Below, piece by piece: positions 19,122 through 31,205 of a stretch of 64,000 nucleotides of DNA. Numbering within the stretch: position 1 is the first letter of the stretch; each line of letters starts with the position of its first letter. This DNA is from Chlorobaculum tepidum TLS (lineage in GTDB: Bacteria > Bacteroidota > Chlorobiia > Chlorobiales > Chlorobiaceae). Location of the stretch: contig NC_002932.3 of NCBI RefSeq assembly GCF_000006985.1, forward strand, positions 643,501-707,500, in the 5' to 3' direction. The notes below the pieces were generated by a model. It ran no database searches. It saw only the letters and a list, made by a program, of their open reading frames with translations, and was not told the DNA's origin. Position numbers and translations under genes: made by a program.

Positions 19122-20201
19122 TTATTCGTCACGGACCCAAAACATCGCAGAGGAAGGCAGAGCGATGGTGAGCCGGGGAGAATCATTCGCGATCCTGAAG
19201 CGATTTACTAACCGTCGCGGGGCTATGATCTCGATGATTGAAGACAGTTGTGGGGAATGGAAATGCATCGCCACGTTCACGCCCATATCAATCAGTCGGA
19301 TCGTTCCGGAAAGCACGCAATCATTCGGACAGGGTGGGTGGTCTTCATCGCAAACCATGACATTTTCAGGGCGGATGCCAACGCGGATCGCTGTGCCTAC
19401 CGGGGCATGGCCTTGAAGCCGAAAGCTGTGCGCCAGAGCGGGGCAATCGGCTTCGATGCCCTCTTCCGACGATTTCACCACGGTGGCAGGAAAGAGGTTC
19501 TTGATACCGAGAAAACGGGCCACGGCAAGATTGGCCGGATGCTGGTAGATTGTTGTCTTGTTATCACTTTGCTCCTGGCGGCCGTTGATCAAGACGGTAA
19601 TCTTATCGGCCAGAAAATAGGCTTCGGTCAGGTCGTGAGTGACGAGCAGGGCCGAAAGGCCGCGCTCCCGCTGCAACTCCTTGACCAGCCACCACAGCTC
19701 CTTGCGCAGGGTCTCGTTCAGGGCAGTGAAGGGTTCATCCAGCAATACCAGCCGGGGATTGGCCGCCAGGGCACGCACAAGCGCCACGCGCTGGCGTTCG
19801 CCTCCCGAAAGGGTGCCGATTTGTCGGTTGAGGAGTTTACCGATATTTGTAATCTCGACCAGTTTGTCGAGCAGTGGCTCAAAGTCGTTACGAGCGAGTT
19901 TGCGGGCACGGGCGCTGTATCTCAGGTTGTCACGGACCGATAAATGCGGAAAGAGCCCTAGATGCTGCGGAACATAACCCAGTCGGCGCTGTTCCATCGG
20001 CCAGTAGGTAATCTCGTCGTCCCCCAGGCGTATGTGACCCGAGGTGACGGGTGTTGCCCCCAGTATGGCACTCAACAAAGTGCTCTTGCCGGAACCGGAC
20101 GGTCCCAGTACGGCCTGGCACTCGCCCTCGTTAAGCGAGAGAAAAATGTTTTCCAGGCGGAAGCTGCCCACCCCTGCGCTCAGTGCTTCGACTTCAAACA
20201 T
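19122..20201 (-). CDS. molybdate/tungstate-type ABC transporter ATP-binding protein
   Basis: A 359-residue importer ATPase: Walker A LGPSGSGKST, Q-loop YVPQHLGLFP, signature TLSGGERQRVALVRALA, Walker B LVLLDEPFTAL, switch THDLTEAYF. The C terminus (from about residue 240) is a TOBE domain with the VGIRPENVMV segment that senses or binds the oxyanion in ModC, WtpC and CysA. Gene order binding protein, permease, ATPase fits molybdate, tungstate or a related anion. It overlaps the permease gene by eight bases. Carried on the island. Confidence 0.87.
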   Translation of the reverse strand: MFEVEALSAGVGSFRLENIFLSLNEGECQAVLGPSGSGKSTLLSAILGATPVTSGHIRLGDDEITYWPMEQRRLGYVPQHLGLFPHLSVRDNLRYSARARKLARNDFEPLLDKLVEITNIGKLLNRQIGTLSGGERQRVALVRALAANPRLVLLDEPFTALNETLRKELWWLVKELQRERGLSALLVTHDLTEAYFLADKITVLINGRQEQSDNKTTIYQHPANLAVARFLGIKNLFPATVVKSSEEGIEADCPALAHSFRLQGHAPVGTAIRVGIRPENVMVCDEDHPPCPNDCVLSGTIRLIDMGVNVAMHFHSPQLSSIIEIIAPRRLVNRFRIANDSPRLTIALPSSAMFWVRDE

Positions 20202-20973
20202 GCGTATTCATCCTCAACAGGCGGCGCGCTGTGTACAGAGCGGTAAGGCCAATACCGACCAGGACGAGGATCAGTGCCACCGTTCCTTCTATGTCGGCAC
20301 TGGACAAGCGCATAAAAATGGCGATGGGCAGCGTTTCAGTTCGCATCGCCATGCTTCCGGCCACCATCAGCGTCGCCCCAAACTCACCCAGCGCCTTCGC
20401 CCAGGTAAGGATAAAAGCCGCGATGAGGCCGTTTCGCGCCAGCGGCAGCGTGACAGTAAAAAAAACATGGCGCGGGCTTCCACCCAGCGTTCGGGCCACG
20501 GTCTCCAACTCCGCCGGCACTTCGTCAAAGGCGGTCTTGAGCATGCGTACTGCCAGGCCAAGAATGGTGACGAACTGCGCCAGCACAATGCCCGCGAAGG
20601 TAAATACAAAATACATCACATGAGTCTGCACCCATTCTCCCAGCGGATTGTTGAAAAAAATCAGGATAATCGCGCCAAGCGCCGCCGGAGAGACGATGAT
20701 GGGAAATTCAAGAATGGTTTCGGCCGCTCCTTTGCCCATGAAGTTGAAACGGGAGAGGGCATAGGCGGCTGGAATGGCCAGCAGTAATGCAAGGGCTGTG
20801 GCCACGGTGGCCGCCATCAGCGACAGGTTCACGGAAAACAGGGTGCGATCCGAAAGCAGTGTTTCCCGCAGCGTTGTTCCGTTCAGAAACCAGGCAAGCG
20901 AGACGATCAAAGCGCCATACAAGATCAGGACCGCAAGAGCGGCCCCGACACTGATTTGTTTCAGACTGATCAC
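20194..20973 (-). CDS. molybdate/tungstate-type ABC transporter permease
   Basis: A 259-residue inner-membrane permease with about six TM helices. The EAA loop that contacts the ATPase is recognisable: ELETVARTLGGSPRHVFFTVTLPLARNGLIAAFILTWAKALGEFGATLMVAG, the ModB/CysT pattern. It lies between the binding protein (four-base gap) and the ATPase (eight-base overlap), so the three subunits are made together. Confidence 0.88.
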   Translation of the reverse strand: MISLKQISVGAALAVLILYGALIVSLAWFLNGTTLRETLLSDRTLFSVNLSLMAATVATALALLLAIPAAYALSRFNFMGKGAAETILEFPIIVSPAALGAIILIFFNNPLGEWVQTHVMYFVFTFAGIVLAQFVTILGLAVRMLKTAFDEVPAELETVARTLGGSPRHVFFTVTLPLARNGLIAAFILTWAKALGEFGATLMVAGSMAMRTETLPIAIFMRLSSADIEGTVALILVLVGIGLTALYTARRLLRMNTHV

Positions 20974-20977
20974 GAAG

Positions 20978-21835
20978 TTATTTCTTCAACCAGTCGGCGG
21001 GTACCACGTACTCGCCGCCCACGGGTTTTTTCTCCCCCAGCCAGGCGAAGGCTTCCTTGGGCGTGGCGAAGTAATGGTACTTCGCAAATATTTTTTGCCC
21101 CTCCGGCCCGGTCAGGAAATCGATGAATGCCTGAGCCGCCGCACGATCATGGGTGAATTTGGAGACGGCGATGGGGATATAGCCAACACGCGGAATCAGC
21201 TCTTTGGGCAACTTAATGGTCTCGATGCGCTCCGGGTCCCAGTATTGAAAAACCCTCCAGCCGATGACCGCATCGGCCTGCTTCAGGGAGATTGCCGTGG
21301 CGGTCTTTTCGCAAGAACCGGTGTAATTGACGAGATTCTTCTTGAACGCGGCTAACTCTTTCGGGCTGAAATTCTTTTCCACGATCTCCACCGCATAAGC
21401 CCCGACACAGACCCCTTCGGGATTGGCGATAGCCACGCGCAGTCCCGGTTTAGTGAGATCCTTCAGCGTGTGGATATTGTGCGGGTTACCCTTTTGCACA
21501 TTGATGGCGGGCACCAGGTAGACGATCACCTTCTCGGTTTCAGGAAAGACATCGCCCTCGCGCTTCGCTTTGTCCATGTAATCGGATGAGCCGGGGAAAT
21601 AGAGATCACCCTGCTTGGCGAGTTTCATCTGCGACAGTACGTAACCGGAACCGCCAAAGATCACATCAACCTTGACGCCCGTTTTCTCTTCATAGGCTTT
21701 GGCGGCTTCCTCGGTGGGCGGCTTCGAGGCCGCACCCGCATAAATCAGCAGTCGCTCGGCCGCCTGGGCGGAAAAAGCGGAAACCCACAAACAAAAACCA
21801 ACCACCAGGGCAAAAATTGGTTTAACTGCTTTCAT
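20978..21835 (-). CDS. periplasmic oxyanion-binding protein (ModA-like)
   Basis: A 285-residue exported protein. Residues 1-26 form a signal peptide (MKAVKPIFALVVGFCLWVSAFSAQA). The mature part has the ModA-type layout: LLIYAGAASKPPTEEAAKAYEEKTGVKVDVIFGGSG, then GDLYFPGSSDYM and LVPAINVQKGNP. Ligand choice between molybdate and tungstate cannot be read from the sequence. A ribosome site (AGAGGAG) precedes the ATG. This is the first gene of the operon; its promoter should lie in 21836-22130. Confidence 0.87.
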   Translation of the reverse strand: MKAVKPIFALVVGFCLWVSAFSAQAAERLLIYAGAASKPPTEEAAKAYEEKTGVKVDVIFGGSGYVLSQMKLAKQGDLYFPGSSDYMDKAKREGDVFPETEKVIVYLVPAINVQKGNPHNIHTLKDLTKPGLRVAIANPEGVCVGAYAVEIVEKNFSPKELAAFKKNLVNYTGSCEKTATAISLKQADAVIGWRVFQYWDPERIETIKLPKELIPRVGYIPIAVSKFTHDRAAAQAFIDFLTGPEGQKIFAKYHYFATPKEAFAWLGEKKPVGGEYVVPADWLKK

Positions 21836-22130
21836 GTTCGCTTACTCCTCTGTTTGCTACCATTTTGTTGAATCCACCCACACAAAAACGTATGCCCTTG
21901 CCCAATAATTAGGCGCATTGCCACCTTTTACGGTGAACAATGACCTCTCTGGGGTCGCAAAACCAGAATCTGTGTCAGCATGCTCAACTATTTTCTTTTG
22001 GTTTGCTTGCTGATAGCCAGATTCTTTCCCCTCAGCCGACAGGATTCGGGCAAAGATGTATTTCGTGTTGAGTTTTCGTTATGTAGAAAAGAATATATCG
22101 ATAACCATGTAAACTGTCAAAAAGAAAATT

Positions 22131-22176
22131 CCCGGCTGAACCCCGCTCGCTGAAATTCGCCGTCACCCCCCGACAC
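22131..22176 (+). repeat. 46-bp direct repeat, right copy
   Basis: Partner of 19003-19048, same orientation, with a few mismatches. It abuts the IS30 transposase remnant, which supports an insertion-sequence origin. Confidence 0.7.
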
Positions 22177-22310
22177 ATCGCCGACGCTCCCATGACGCAT
22201 AGGGATGGGCGAAGTAAAAGTCAGCCCGTAGCGCGCTTGCAACCTTCTCATGCCCTAAGAACTCCTTGCCGTTGTCGGAGGTGATGGTGTGTACCTGCCG
22301 CCCATCGACC
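22163..22310 (-). pseudogene. IS30-family transposase remnant
   Basis: The minus strand reads VHTITSDNGKEFLGHEKVASALRADFYFAHPYASWER, the catalytic-core segment of IS30 DDE transposases (second Asp in SDNGKEF). Upstream codons are in disagreeing frames, and the catalytic Glu region after SWER is cut off at the 46-base repeat. Non-functional. Confidence 0.7.
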
Positions 22311-22499
22311 GGCTGGAAGGCTTCCGGACCGGCGGGCACAGCATGTACCAGCGGGTGATGGTGGCGGTGCTGTGCGGGCGAACCTCTATTCCGGCCTGGA
22401 TCTGCTGGATGCTCCGTGTTGAAAACGGCACCCGGCTTGACTCCGGCGTCTGGCATCGAGCGTGATAGAAAATAATCGGCTCATATCGGCAAAGATCGT

Positions 22500-22529
22500 T
22501 TGACAGAGCACATGCTACCATTGTATATT
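22500..22529 (+). promoter_or_regulatory. candidate promoter of the defence operon
   Basis: A perfect -35 box TTGACA (22500-22505) is followed after 18 bases by TATATT (22524-22529). It is about 95 bases upstream of the HTH gene that opens the type I restriction-modification operon. Confidence 0.5.
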
Positions 22530-22625
22530 GATGAAGTTTTTTCACCGGGGAGAGGTGCGCCCAGTCCCTCCCGGTTCGCCTCTGGCGGACGTGGCAAACA
22601 ACCAAAGCGCCCGTGGAGCAAGAGA

Positions 22626-22841
22626 ATGAACGAGATGGAAGACCGTTGGTTATCAATAACCGAGATTTGCAAGTACCTCGGGGTCAGCAACGACACCGTT
22701 TACAAGTGGATCGACAAGCATGGCATGCCCGCCCACCGCATGGGCCGCCTTTGGAAGTTCAAGAAGGATGAGGTTGACGAATGGGTGAAGGCCGGCGGCG
22801 CGGCGGAATCTTCAGATGCTGGGAAGAGCCGCAACCTATGA
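22626..22841 (+). CDS. excisionase-family helix-turn-helix DNA-binding protein
   Basis: A 71-residue MerR/Xis-like protein: WLSITEICKYLGVSNDTVYKWIDKHGMPAHRMGRLWKFKKDEVDEWVKAGGA. The helix-turn-helix and the wing (GRLWKFKKDEVDEW) are both clear. Small proteins like this often precede type I RM operons and may regulate them. The frame is open to 22500 but the upstream part is unlike coding sequence, so I start at the ATG at 22626. It is 18 bases before hsdM. Confidence 0.8.
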   Translation: MNEMEDRWLSITEICKYLGVSNDTVYKWIDKHGMPAHRMGRLWKFKKDEVDEWVKAGGAAESSDAGKSRNL

Positions 22842-22859
22842 TTATAAGGATCGTTACGT

Positions 22860-24451
<1,592 letters not shown>

Positions 24452-24455
<4 letters not shown>

Positions 24456-26158
24456 CTTCGATGAACCCAGAGGCGCTACGCAAGCTGATCGACACTGGGG
24501 AAACCCAAGCCGTCGAATTCAAAGGCGAAGAACGTACGCCGCTGAACGATCGCACGCTGGTTGAGGCAGTGGTGTGCCTCGCCAATCGCAGCGGCAGCGA
24601 CACCGGCTGGTTGCTCGTCGGTGTCGAGGACGATGGCCGTATCACCGGGGCCCGGCAGCGCCATGACCATGGCACCGATCCCGACCGATTGGCCGCGCTC
24701 ATCGCTGCGCGCACGCGGCCGAGCCTGTCGGTACGGGTGTACACCGTCACGCTCAATGGTGTTCCGGTGCTTGCCATCGAAGTGCCGCCCCAGCGCGTGC
24801 CTGTGGCCACGAGCGAAGGCGTCTTCCTGCGTCGCGCACTCGGTGGTGACGGCCGCCCGGCCTGTTTGCCGATGGATGCGGCCGCAATGCAGTCATTGCA
24901 GGCCGACCGTGGTCTGCTCGACCCCTCGGCACAGGTCGTCGCTGCGGCAGGTTGGCATGACCTCGACCCGCTGGAGTTCGAGCGCTTCCGCCGCAGTGTC
25001 CGCGAGCGCCGCGGGCGTAGTGACGAGTCGTTGCTCGATCTGCCCGATCTGGAGCTGGCCAAGGCGCTCGGTGTCGTCGATGCCAACGGCCAGGTGCGCG
25101 GTGTGCGGCTCGCGGCGCTCCTGCTGTTCGGGAAAGAAGACGCCTTACGCCGCTTGGTGCCCACACATGAAGTCGCATTCCAGGCGCTGCGCGGGCTGGA
25201 GGTCGAAACCAACGACTTCTTCCGTTGGCCGCTGCTGCGCGTGATGGAAGAGATCGAGGTCCGCATCCGCGCACGCAACCGCGAACGGGAACTGATGGTG
25301 GGGCTGTTGCGTGTCGGCGTTCCCGACTACGCGGAGCGCGCCCTGCGTGAAGCGCTGGCCAACGCCCTCATCCACCGCGACTACCAGCGTTTGGGCGCCG
25401 TGCACTTCCAGTGGCACGCCGACCATATCGAGATCAGCAATCCCGGCGGACTGCCGGAGGGTGTGCGCCTTGACAACCTGCTCGTCACCGCGCCGCGCCC
25501 GCGCAACCCGCTGCTGGCCGATGCTTTCAAGCGCGCCGGCATCGTCGAGCGCACCGCGCGCGGTATCGACACCATCTTCTACGAACAGTTGCGCAACGGC
25601 CGCCCGGCGCCCTCCTATGCCCGCAGCGACGCCACGACGGTTGTCGTTGTCATCCCGGGTGGCGAAGCGAACCTCGATTTCGTACGCCTCCTCGTCACCG
25701 AAGCGCAAAGCGGCCGGGTACTGGGGCTGGATGAACTGCTCATCCTCAACGCCCTGTGGCAGGAGCGTACGCTCGCCACGGACGCCGCCGCTCGCCTCAT
25801 CCAAAAGCCCGAAGCAGACGCCCGGGCAACCTTCCGTCATCTCGTGGAGGCTGGGCTTGTCGAGGAGCGCGGCCAAAAGAAAGGCCGCACCTGGCACCTT
25901 TCCGCCGCCGCCTACCGCGCCCTGGGCGACCGGGCCGCGTACGTGCGCCAGCACGGCTTCGAGCCGCTGCAACAGGAGCAGATGGTGTTGCAATACGTCC
26001 GGAAGCATGGCTCCATCAGCCGGGGCGAGGCGGCTGACCTGTGCCGTCTCGGCCCGATGCAAGCATACCGATTGCTCAAGCGGCTTGAGACAGAGGGCAA
26101 GATAGCACGGACTGGAGGCTCTACAAAGGGTGTCCGATATGCCATGGCGAGCAAATAA
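24452..26158 (+). CDS. AlbA_2 (Schlafen-like) domain ATP-binding protein / RecG-related regulator
   Basis: A 568-residue COG2865-type protein. The N terminus ([46 protein letters not shown]) is the AlbA_2 fold. The middle ([16 protein letters not shown]...[11 protein letters not shown]...[25 protein letters not shown]) is the HATPase_c_4 region. The C terminus has winged-helix segments. Such proteins are often found inside restriction and other defence loci; their precise role is not known. Start GTG overlaps the hsdM stop; an ATG lies at 24461. It sits between hsdM and fic in the same operon. Confidence 0.85.
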
Positions 26159-26160
26159 TC

Positions 26161-26191
26161 GCTCGCGCGCAATTCATAATTGCACGCGAGC
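26161..26191 (+). other. hairpin between the AlbA_2 gene and fic
   Basis: GCTCGCG-c-GCAATT pairs with AATTGC-a-CGCGAGC around a CAT loop: 13 pairs with one mismatch. There is no T tract, so it is not a classical terminator. A 13-base direct repeat (GCGAGCAAATAAT) occurs at 26147-26159 and 26186-26198, overlapping its edges. It could be an mRNA stabiliser or regulator site. Confidence 0.5.
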
Positions 26192-26269
26192 AAATAATAC
26201 GACGGAAGCAGCCGCCATAATTGAACGGTCGCCAAATAAGGAGCCTCTTGTGAGCTGAGGTCATAAACT

Positions 26270-26428
26270 ATGAGCGCGCACGAAAAAGATTTGACCGCGT
26301 TCATCAATATGAGCACCCGGCCAAAAACCACGCGTGCAAAGAACGACCTTCTGTTCACTTGGGCATTGCCCGGTCCAGCAGGTCAGGAATACATGCCGCT
26401 TATTAAACGAAAAGCCGTTTTCGTTTAA
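26270..26428 (+). CDS. small hypothetical ORF upstream of fic
   Basis: A 52-residue frame starting MSAHEKDLTAFINMSTRPKTTRAKNDLLF. No family recognised and no strong ribosome site. Its 3' end overlaps a long inverted repeat. It may be a remnant or a small antitoxin-like protein; little supports either. Confidence 0.3.
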   Translation: MSAHEKDLTAFINMSTRPKTTRAKNDLLFTWALPGPAGQEYMPLIKRKAVFV

Positions 26429-26430
26429 TA
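26401..26430. promoter_or_regulatory. 13-bp perfect inverted repeat, candidate operator of fic
   Basis: TATTAAACGAAAA (26401-26413) and its perfect complement (26418-26430) surround GCCG. A related direct sequence (TTTAACGAACGCTAAAC) follows. AT-rich palindromes of this size just upstream of a start codon commonly bind a dimeric regulator; the regulator is unknown. Confidence 0.5.
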
Positions 26431-26476
26431 AATCCCAGTACTATTTAACGAACGCTAAACAAGGATCCGGGATAGC

Positions 26477-27636
26477 ATGAAGCGAGGACTCACAGGAAGA
26501 CACGAAACCACCTCCATGAGCGGTGAAAACGTTCGGGCCTTCGTACCGGCTCCACTACCACCCGATCCGCCGCTTGAGGACACCCCCGCGCGGCGCAAGC
26601 TGCTCGAGGAGGTGACGCTGGCGTTGGGACGATTGGACAGCATCACCCTGTTGCTTCCCGACCCCGAACTGTTTCTCTATTCCTACGTGCGTCGCGAGGC
26701 GGTGCTCTCTTCGCAGATTGAAGGCACCCAATCCACCCTGACCCAGTTGATGCTGTTTGAGCTGGAGGAGAGTCCGGGGGTACCTTTCGATGATGTGGTG
26801 GAGGTCTCCAACTACGTTGCGGCACTCGACCATGGCGTTGCGCGACTCAAGGAGGGCTTCCCGCTCTCCAATCGTCTGATTCGGGAAATGCACACCGTGC
26901 TCCTCTTCCGTGGGCGAGGGAGCAACAAGGGCCCGGGGGAATTCCGCCGCTCCCAAAACTGGATCGGCGGCACGCGGCCCGGAAATGCCCTTTTTGTTCC
27001 GCCGCCCCCGCACCTCGTGCCGCAGTGCATGGCGGATCTTGAGCGCTTCTTGCACGACGAGAACAACCCGTACCCCTCGGTGCTCAAGGCCGCGCTGGCC
27101 CACGTGCAGTTCGAGACCATCCATCCGTTCCTCGACGGAAACGGGAGGATCGGGCGGTTACTGATCGCGTTCATTCTGCATCACGACGGGATTCTTTCCC
27201 GTCCGCTGCTCTACCTCAGTCTCTACTTCAAGCGGCACCGTGAAACCTATTACCGCTTGCTCGATCGGGTGCGGACCGAAGGCGATTGGGAAGCCTGGAC
27301 CGACTTTTTCCTCGAAGGCGTGCGGGAAACAGCGGGTAACGCGGTGGACACGGCCAGGAGGCTCATTGCGCTCTTCGAAGCGGATCAGCAGAAGATTCAA
27401 TCCCTGGGACGATCGGCCTCCAGCACCTTGCAGGTGTTTCAGGCGTTCAAGGAGCGCCCCCTCCTTACCGTGGGCCGCATTTCGGAGCGCACCGGATTGT
27501 CCTTTCCCGCTGCGAATCAGGCTGTTGGGCGGATGGAAAAAAAGCTTGGCATCGTGCGCGAGATCACCGGCCGCCGCCGCGAGCGTGCCTATGCCTACGA
27601 TCAGTACGTGGCGATCCTGAACGAAGGGGCGGAGGA

Positions 27637-27640
<4 letters not shown>
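26477..27640 (+). CDS. Fic-family AMPylation enzyme
   Basis: A 387-residue protein with the Fic core HPFLDGNGRIGR near residue 216 (catalytic His first) and an N-terminal inhibitory helix containing SSQIEGTQST near residue 78, the class II self-inhibition motif (S/T-x-x-x-E-G/N). The C terminus has a winged helix (GRISERTGLSFPAANQAVGRMEKKLGIVREI). Fic enzymes transfer AMP to target proteins. It is frequent as cargo in type I RM loci. The stop overlaps the hsdS start as ATGA. Confidence 0.93.
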
Positions 27641-28967
<1,327 letters not shown>

Positions 28968-28971
<4 letters not shown>

Positions 28972-29525
28972 GTGTTAACACAGTCACCGTCCCAGCTTGG
29001 AATAATGCCGGTGTATTGCCACCAATTCGGCCGAACGCGTCAGGAAATAGTGGAGACCGATCACCCTATGTTGTCGATCTTGCAACGGTTTTTGATTATT
29101 TTTCTACGTCGCCTGAGCGCAAAACGATTTTGGATGGGCTGCTACGCTTTCGCGCCGACCTACATACCGCAGGTATCACCTCAGGGTTCCAATGGCTGGA
29201 TGGCAGCTTCTTCGAACAGATCGAGACTTTGGAAAAAAGGCCACCAAAAGATATGGATGTGGTAACTTTTTTCCATCTTCCACAAGGGTGGGATCAACGC
29301 TCACTCGTTCAGCATCACGGTTCCCTGTTCGATCAGAAGCTGGTCAAAAAAAACTACGCAATGGATGCCTATTTCATCGTTCTCGGCCAGCCAACTAATA
29401 ACTGGCATGTGAAGAACATTACCTATTGGTACAGCATGTGGTCGCATCGGCGTGACGGGCTATGGAAGGGGTTTGTGCAGGTTGATCTCGACCCCGCGCA
29501 AGATGGCCCGGCGCGTGCAGTTTAG
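28968..29525 (+). CDS. nucleotidyltransferase-like protein (DUF6932 type)
   Basis: A 185-residue protein overlapping the hsdS stop by four bases. It carries a pattern like the nucleotidyltransferase active site, WLDGSFFEQIETLEKRPPKDMDVVTFF: a GS turn followed by a D-x-D pair. Members I recognise as DUF6932 have this layout. Catalysis, acceptor and nucleotide are unknown. It is followed after 22 bases by an unknown partner, suggesting a two-gene unit inside the RM operon. I infer a defence or toxin role from context only. Confidence 0.7.
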
Positions 29526-29547
29526 AATCTCGCAGGAGGTCTCCATC

Positions 29548-30459
29548 ATGGCTAAGGATTATTTGTCTATCGCCTCCGAAATCAAGGAGCTGGAGGACTT
29601 GTTGGCTGCCATCCCAGAAGACAACGTGATCGAGCGCTTGAGTCTTGAATCGCGTCTGGAATCAGCTCGAGCTGCTTTGACTGTATTGCCACAGCAGATC
29701 GCCCCAAAAGCACGATTGACGTTTCGTGGTCGACCAGTTTTTGGAAGTCACGGCATTGCGGCGGACTTCGGCAGCAAGGCGGCCGGTGCCTTTTCCGATG
29801 CCTTTGCCGCCGTCTGCGCCGGACTGAGTGAAGGCTTGCGTTACATGGGTCCCATTCCCAACCGTGACGAAAACCAACTGTTGATTACGGGTACGGCCAT
29901 CGGCTCGTTCGGGTTCGAGTTTGAGTTGCCCGCGCCGGACCCATCGCTGTTTCCTCCAGAAACGGAAAAGACCCAGGAGGCCATGGTCAAAATCGAAGAG
30001 TTGTTCAGGCTTTCGGCTGAAGGAACGGATGACGAAATCGCCGAGGTCATCGAGGAGGTTCACCCGCGCGCGATTAAGAAAGTGTATGAGTTTCTTGAGC
30101 TGTTGGTTCAGCAGGAGGCATATTGTGGTCTTGAATTTGCCGATCGATTCTTCCGATTCGCCGACTATAAGCAAATCAAGGCATCTTGCGAGCGACTGAA
30201 ATCCGACAACATTCAGGAGCGGGAAGAAACTTATCGCGGCGAGTTTCAGGGCGTCCTGCCTACGGCGAGAACGTTTGAGTTCCAAGTTATGGATCAAAAG
30301 GGGCCAATCAAAGGCAAAATTGACCTAACCATCGCTGACCCTGATGTTCTCAACCGGGAATGGCTACACAAGCCTGTTACCGTGAAATTCAATGTTATGC
30401 AGGTAGGTCAGGGCCGGCCACGATTCACCCTAATGACATTGGATGACCTCAGGCCATGA
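29548..30459 (+). CDS. hypothetical protein, possible partner of the nucleotidyltransferase-like protein
   Basis: A 303-residue soluble protein. The first 40 residues are a predicted coiled coil (SIASEIKELEDLLAAIPEDNVIERLSLESRLESARAAL). A GSHGIAADFGSKAAGAFSDAFAAV segment and GTAIGSFGFEFELPAP follow; the C-terminal 80 residues look like a small beta domain (KGPIKGKIDLTIADPDVL). No catalytic motif recognised. The ATG at 29548 has an AGGAGG site 10 bases upstream, so I prefer it to the longer frame from 29452. Its stop overlaps the next start by four bases. Confidence 0.7.
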   Translation: MAKDYLSIASEIKELEDLLAAIPEDNVIERLSLESRLESARAALTVLPQQIAPKARLTFRGRPVFGSHGIAADFGSKAAGAFSDAFAAVCAGLSEGLRYMGPIPNRDENQLLITGTAIGSFGFEFELPAPDPSLFPPETEKTQEAMVKIEELFRLSAEGTDDEIAEVIEEVHPRAIKKVYEFLELLVQQEAYCGLEFADRFFRFADYKQIKASCERLKSDNIQEREETYRGEFQGVLPTARTFEFQVMDQKGPIKGKIDLTIADPDVLNREWLHKPVTVKFNVMQVGQGRPRFTLMTLDDLRP

Positions 30460-31205
30460 GTATCGACTGGTGCCCTGGCATTCGCGAAGCCTGCGGCTAT
30501 TGGCGCGACGCGCCGATGTTGCAACAGACCTTCGAGGCAATGGAGCGTAATCTGGAACAGAACAACGATGCGTGCATCGACTGCGCCAAAACTGTCGTTG
30601 AAGTGGTTTGTCGTGTGGTGGTGGAGAGCTTCCACACCCAGCAAGCTCCGCTCAAGCTGACGGAGGAAACACCTTCGCTATCCAACTGGCTGACGGCTGC
30701 AATTCGCGCGCTCAAGCTCGGTGACGTGCGTGACGACCGGTTCAAGAAGCTGGTGTCCAGTCATCACAAGTTAGCCGACGCACTGAACGACCTACGTAAC
30801 AAGGCGGGCCCTGCCAGCCACGGCAAAGACCCCTATCTGGCGCGGTTGGCAGAGCATCACCGCCGCAGCGCGGTTCTGGCGGCCGATGCCATCGTGGCAT
30901 TTCTGCCTCAGGCCTATTTGGATGCACAGCTCGACCCGATCAGCTCCCGCGAGCCGTGGGAGCGTTTTGCGGCAGACAACGCGCTGATCGACGCCCACGT
31001 GGGGCTGGCGGTGGACGCCGAAGATGGCGACACACCGACTTTGCGATTCCTGCTGCCGAGCGGCGATGAGATCCCCATCAACATTGAAGTCAGCCGACTG
31101 CTTTACCTGCTGGATCGGGACGCCTATGTCGAAGCCCTGAACGCGGCGCGCGGCGCACCTGCTCCTGCAGCTGAGATCGTCGAAGGACAAGGAGAGTCGG
31201 CATGA
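30456..31205 (+). CDS. abortive-infection family protein (Abi C-terminal/HEPN-like)
   Basis: A 249-residue protein. The central segment DACIDCAKTVVEVVCRVVVES and LNDLRNKAGPASHGKDPYLARLAEHHRRSAVLAADAIVAFL match the C-terminal domain seen in phage abortive-infection proteins; the RN...H spacing (RNKAGPASH) resembles a HEPN ribonuclease motif. It overlaps both neighbours by four bases and directly precedes the RloC-like gene. RNase activity is inference. Confidence 0.75.
   Translation: MSIDWCPGIREACGYWRDAPMLQQTFEAMERNLEQNNDACIDCAKTVVEVVCRVVVESFHTQQAPLKLTEETPSLSNWLTAAIRALKLGDVRDDRFKKLVSSHHKLADALNDLRNKAGPASHGKDPYLARLAEHHRRSAVLAADAIVAFLPQAYLDAQLDPISSREPWERFAADNALIDAHVGLAVDAEDGDTPTLRFLLPSGDEIPINIEVSRLLYLLDRDAYVEALNAARGAPAPAAEIVEGQGESA

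Noticed and set aside
22060-22110. ModE-like operator upstream of the ABC operon (CGTTATGTA...ATATATCGATAAC)
   Set aside because: The half-sites are not a proper palindrome and no modE gene is in view.
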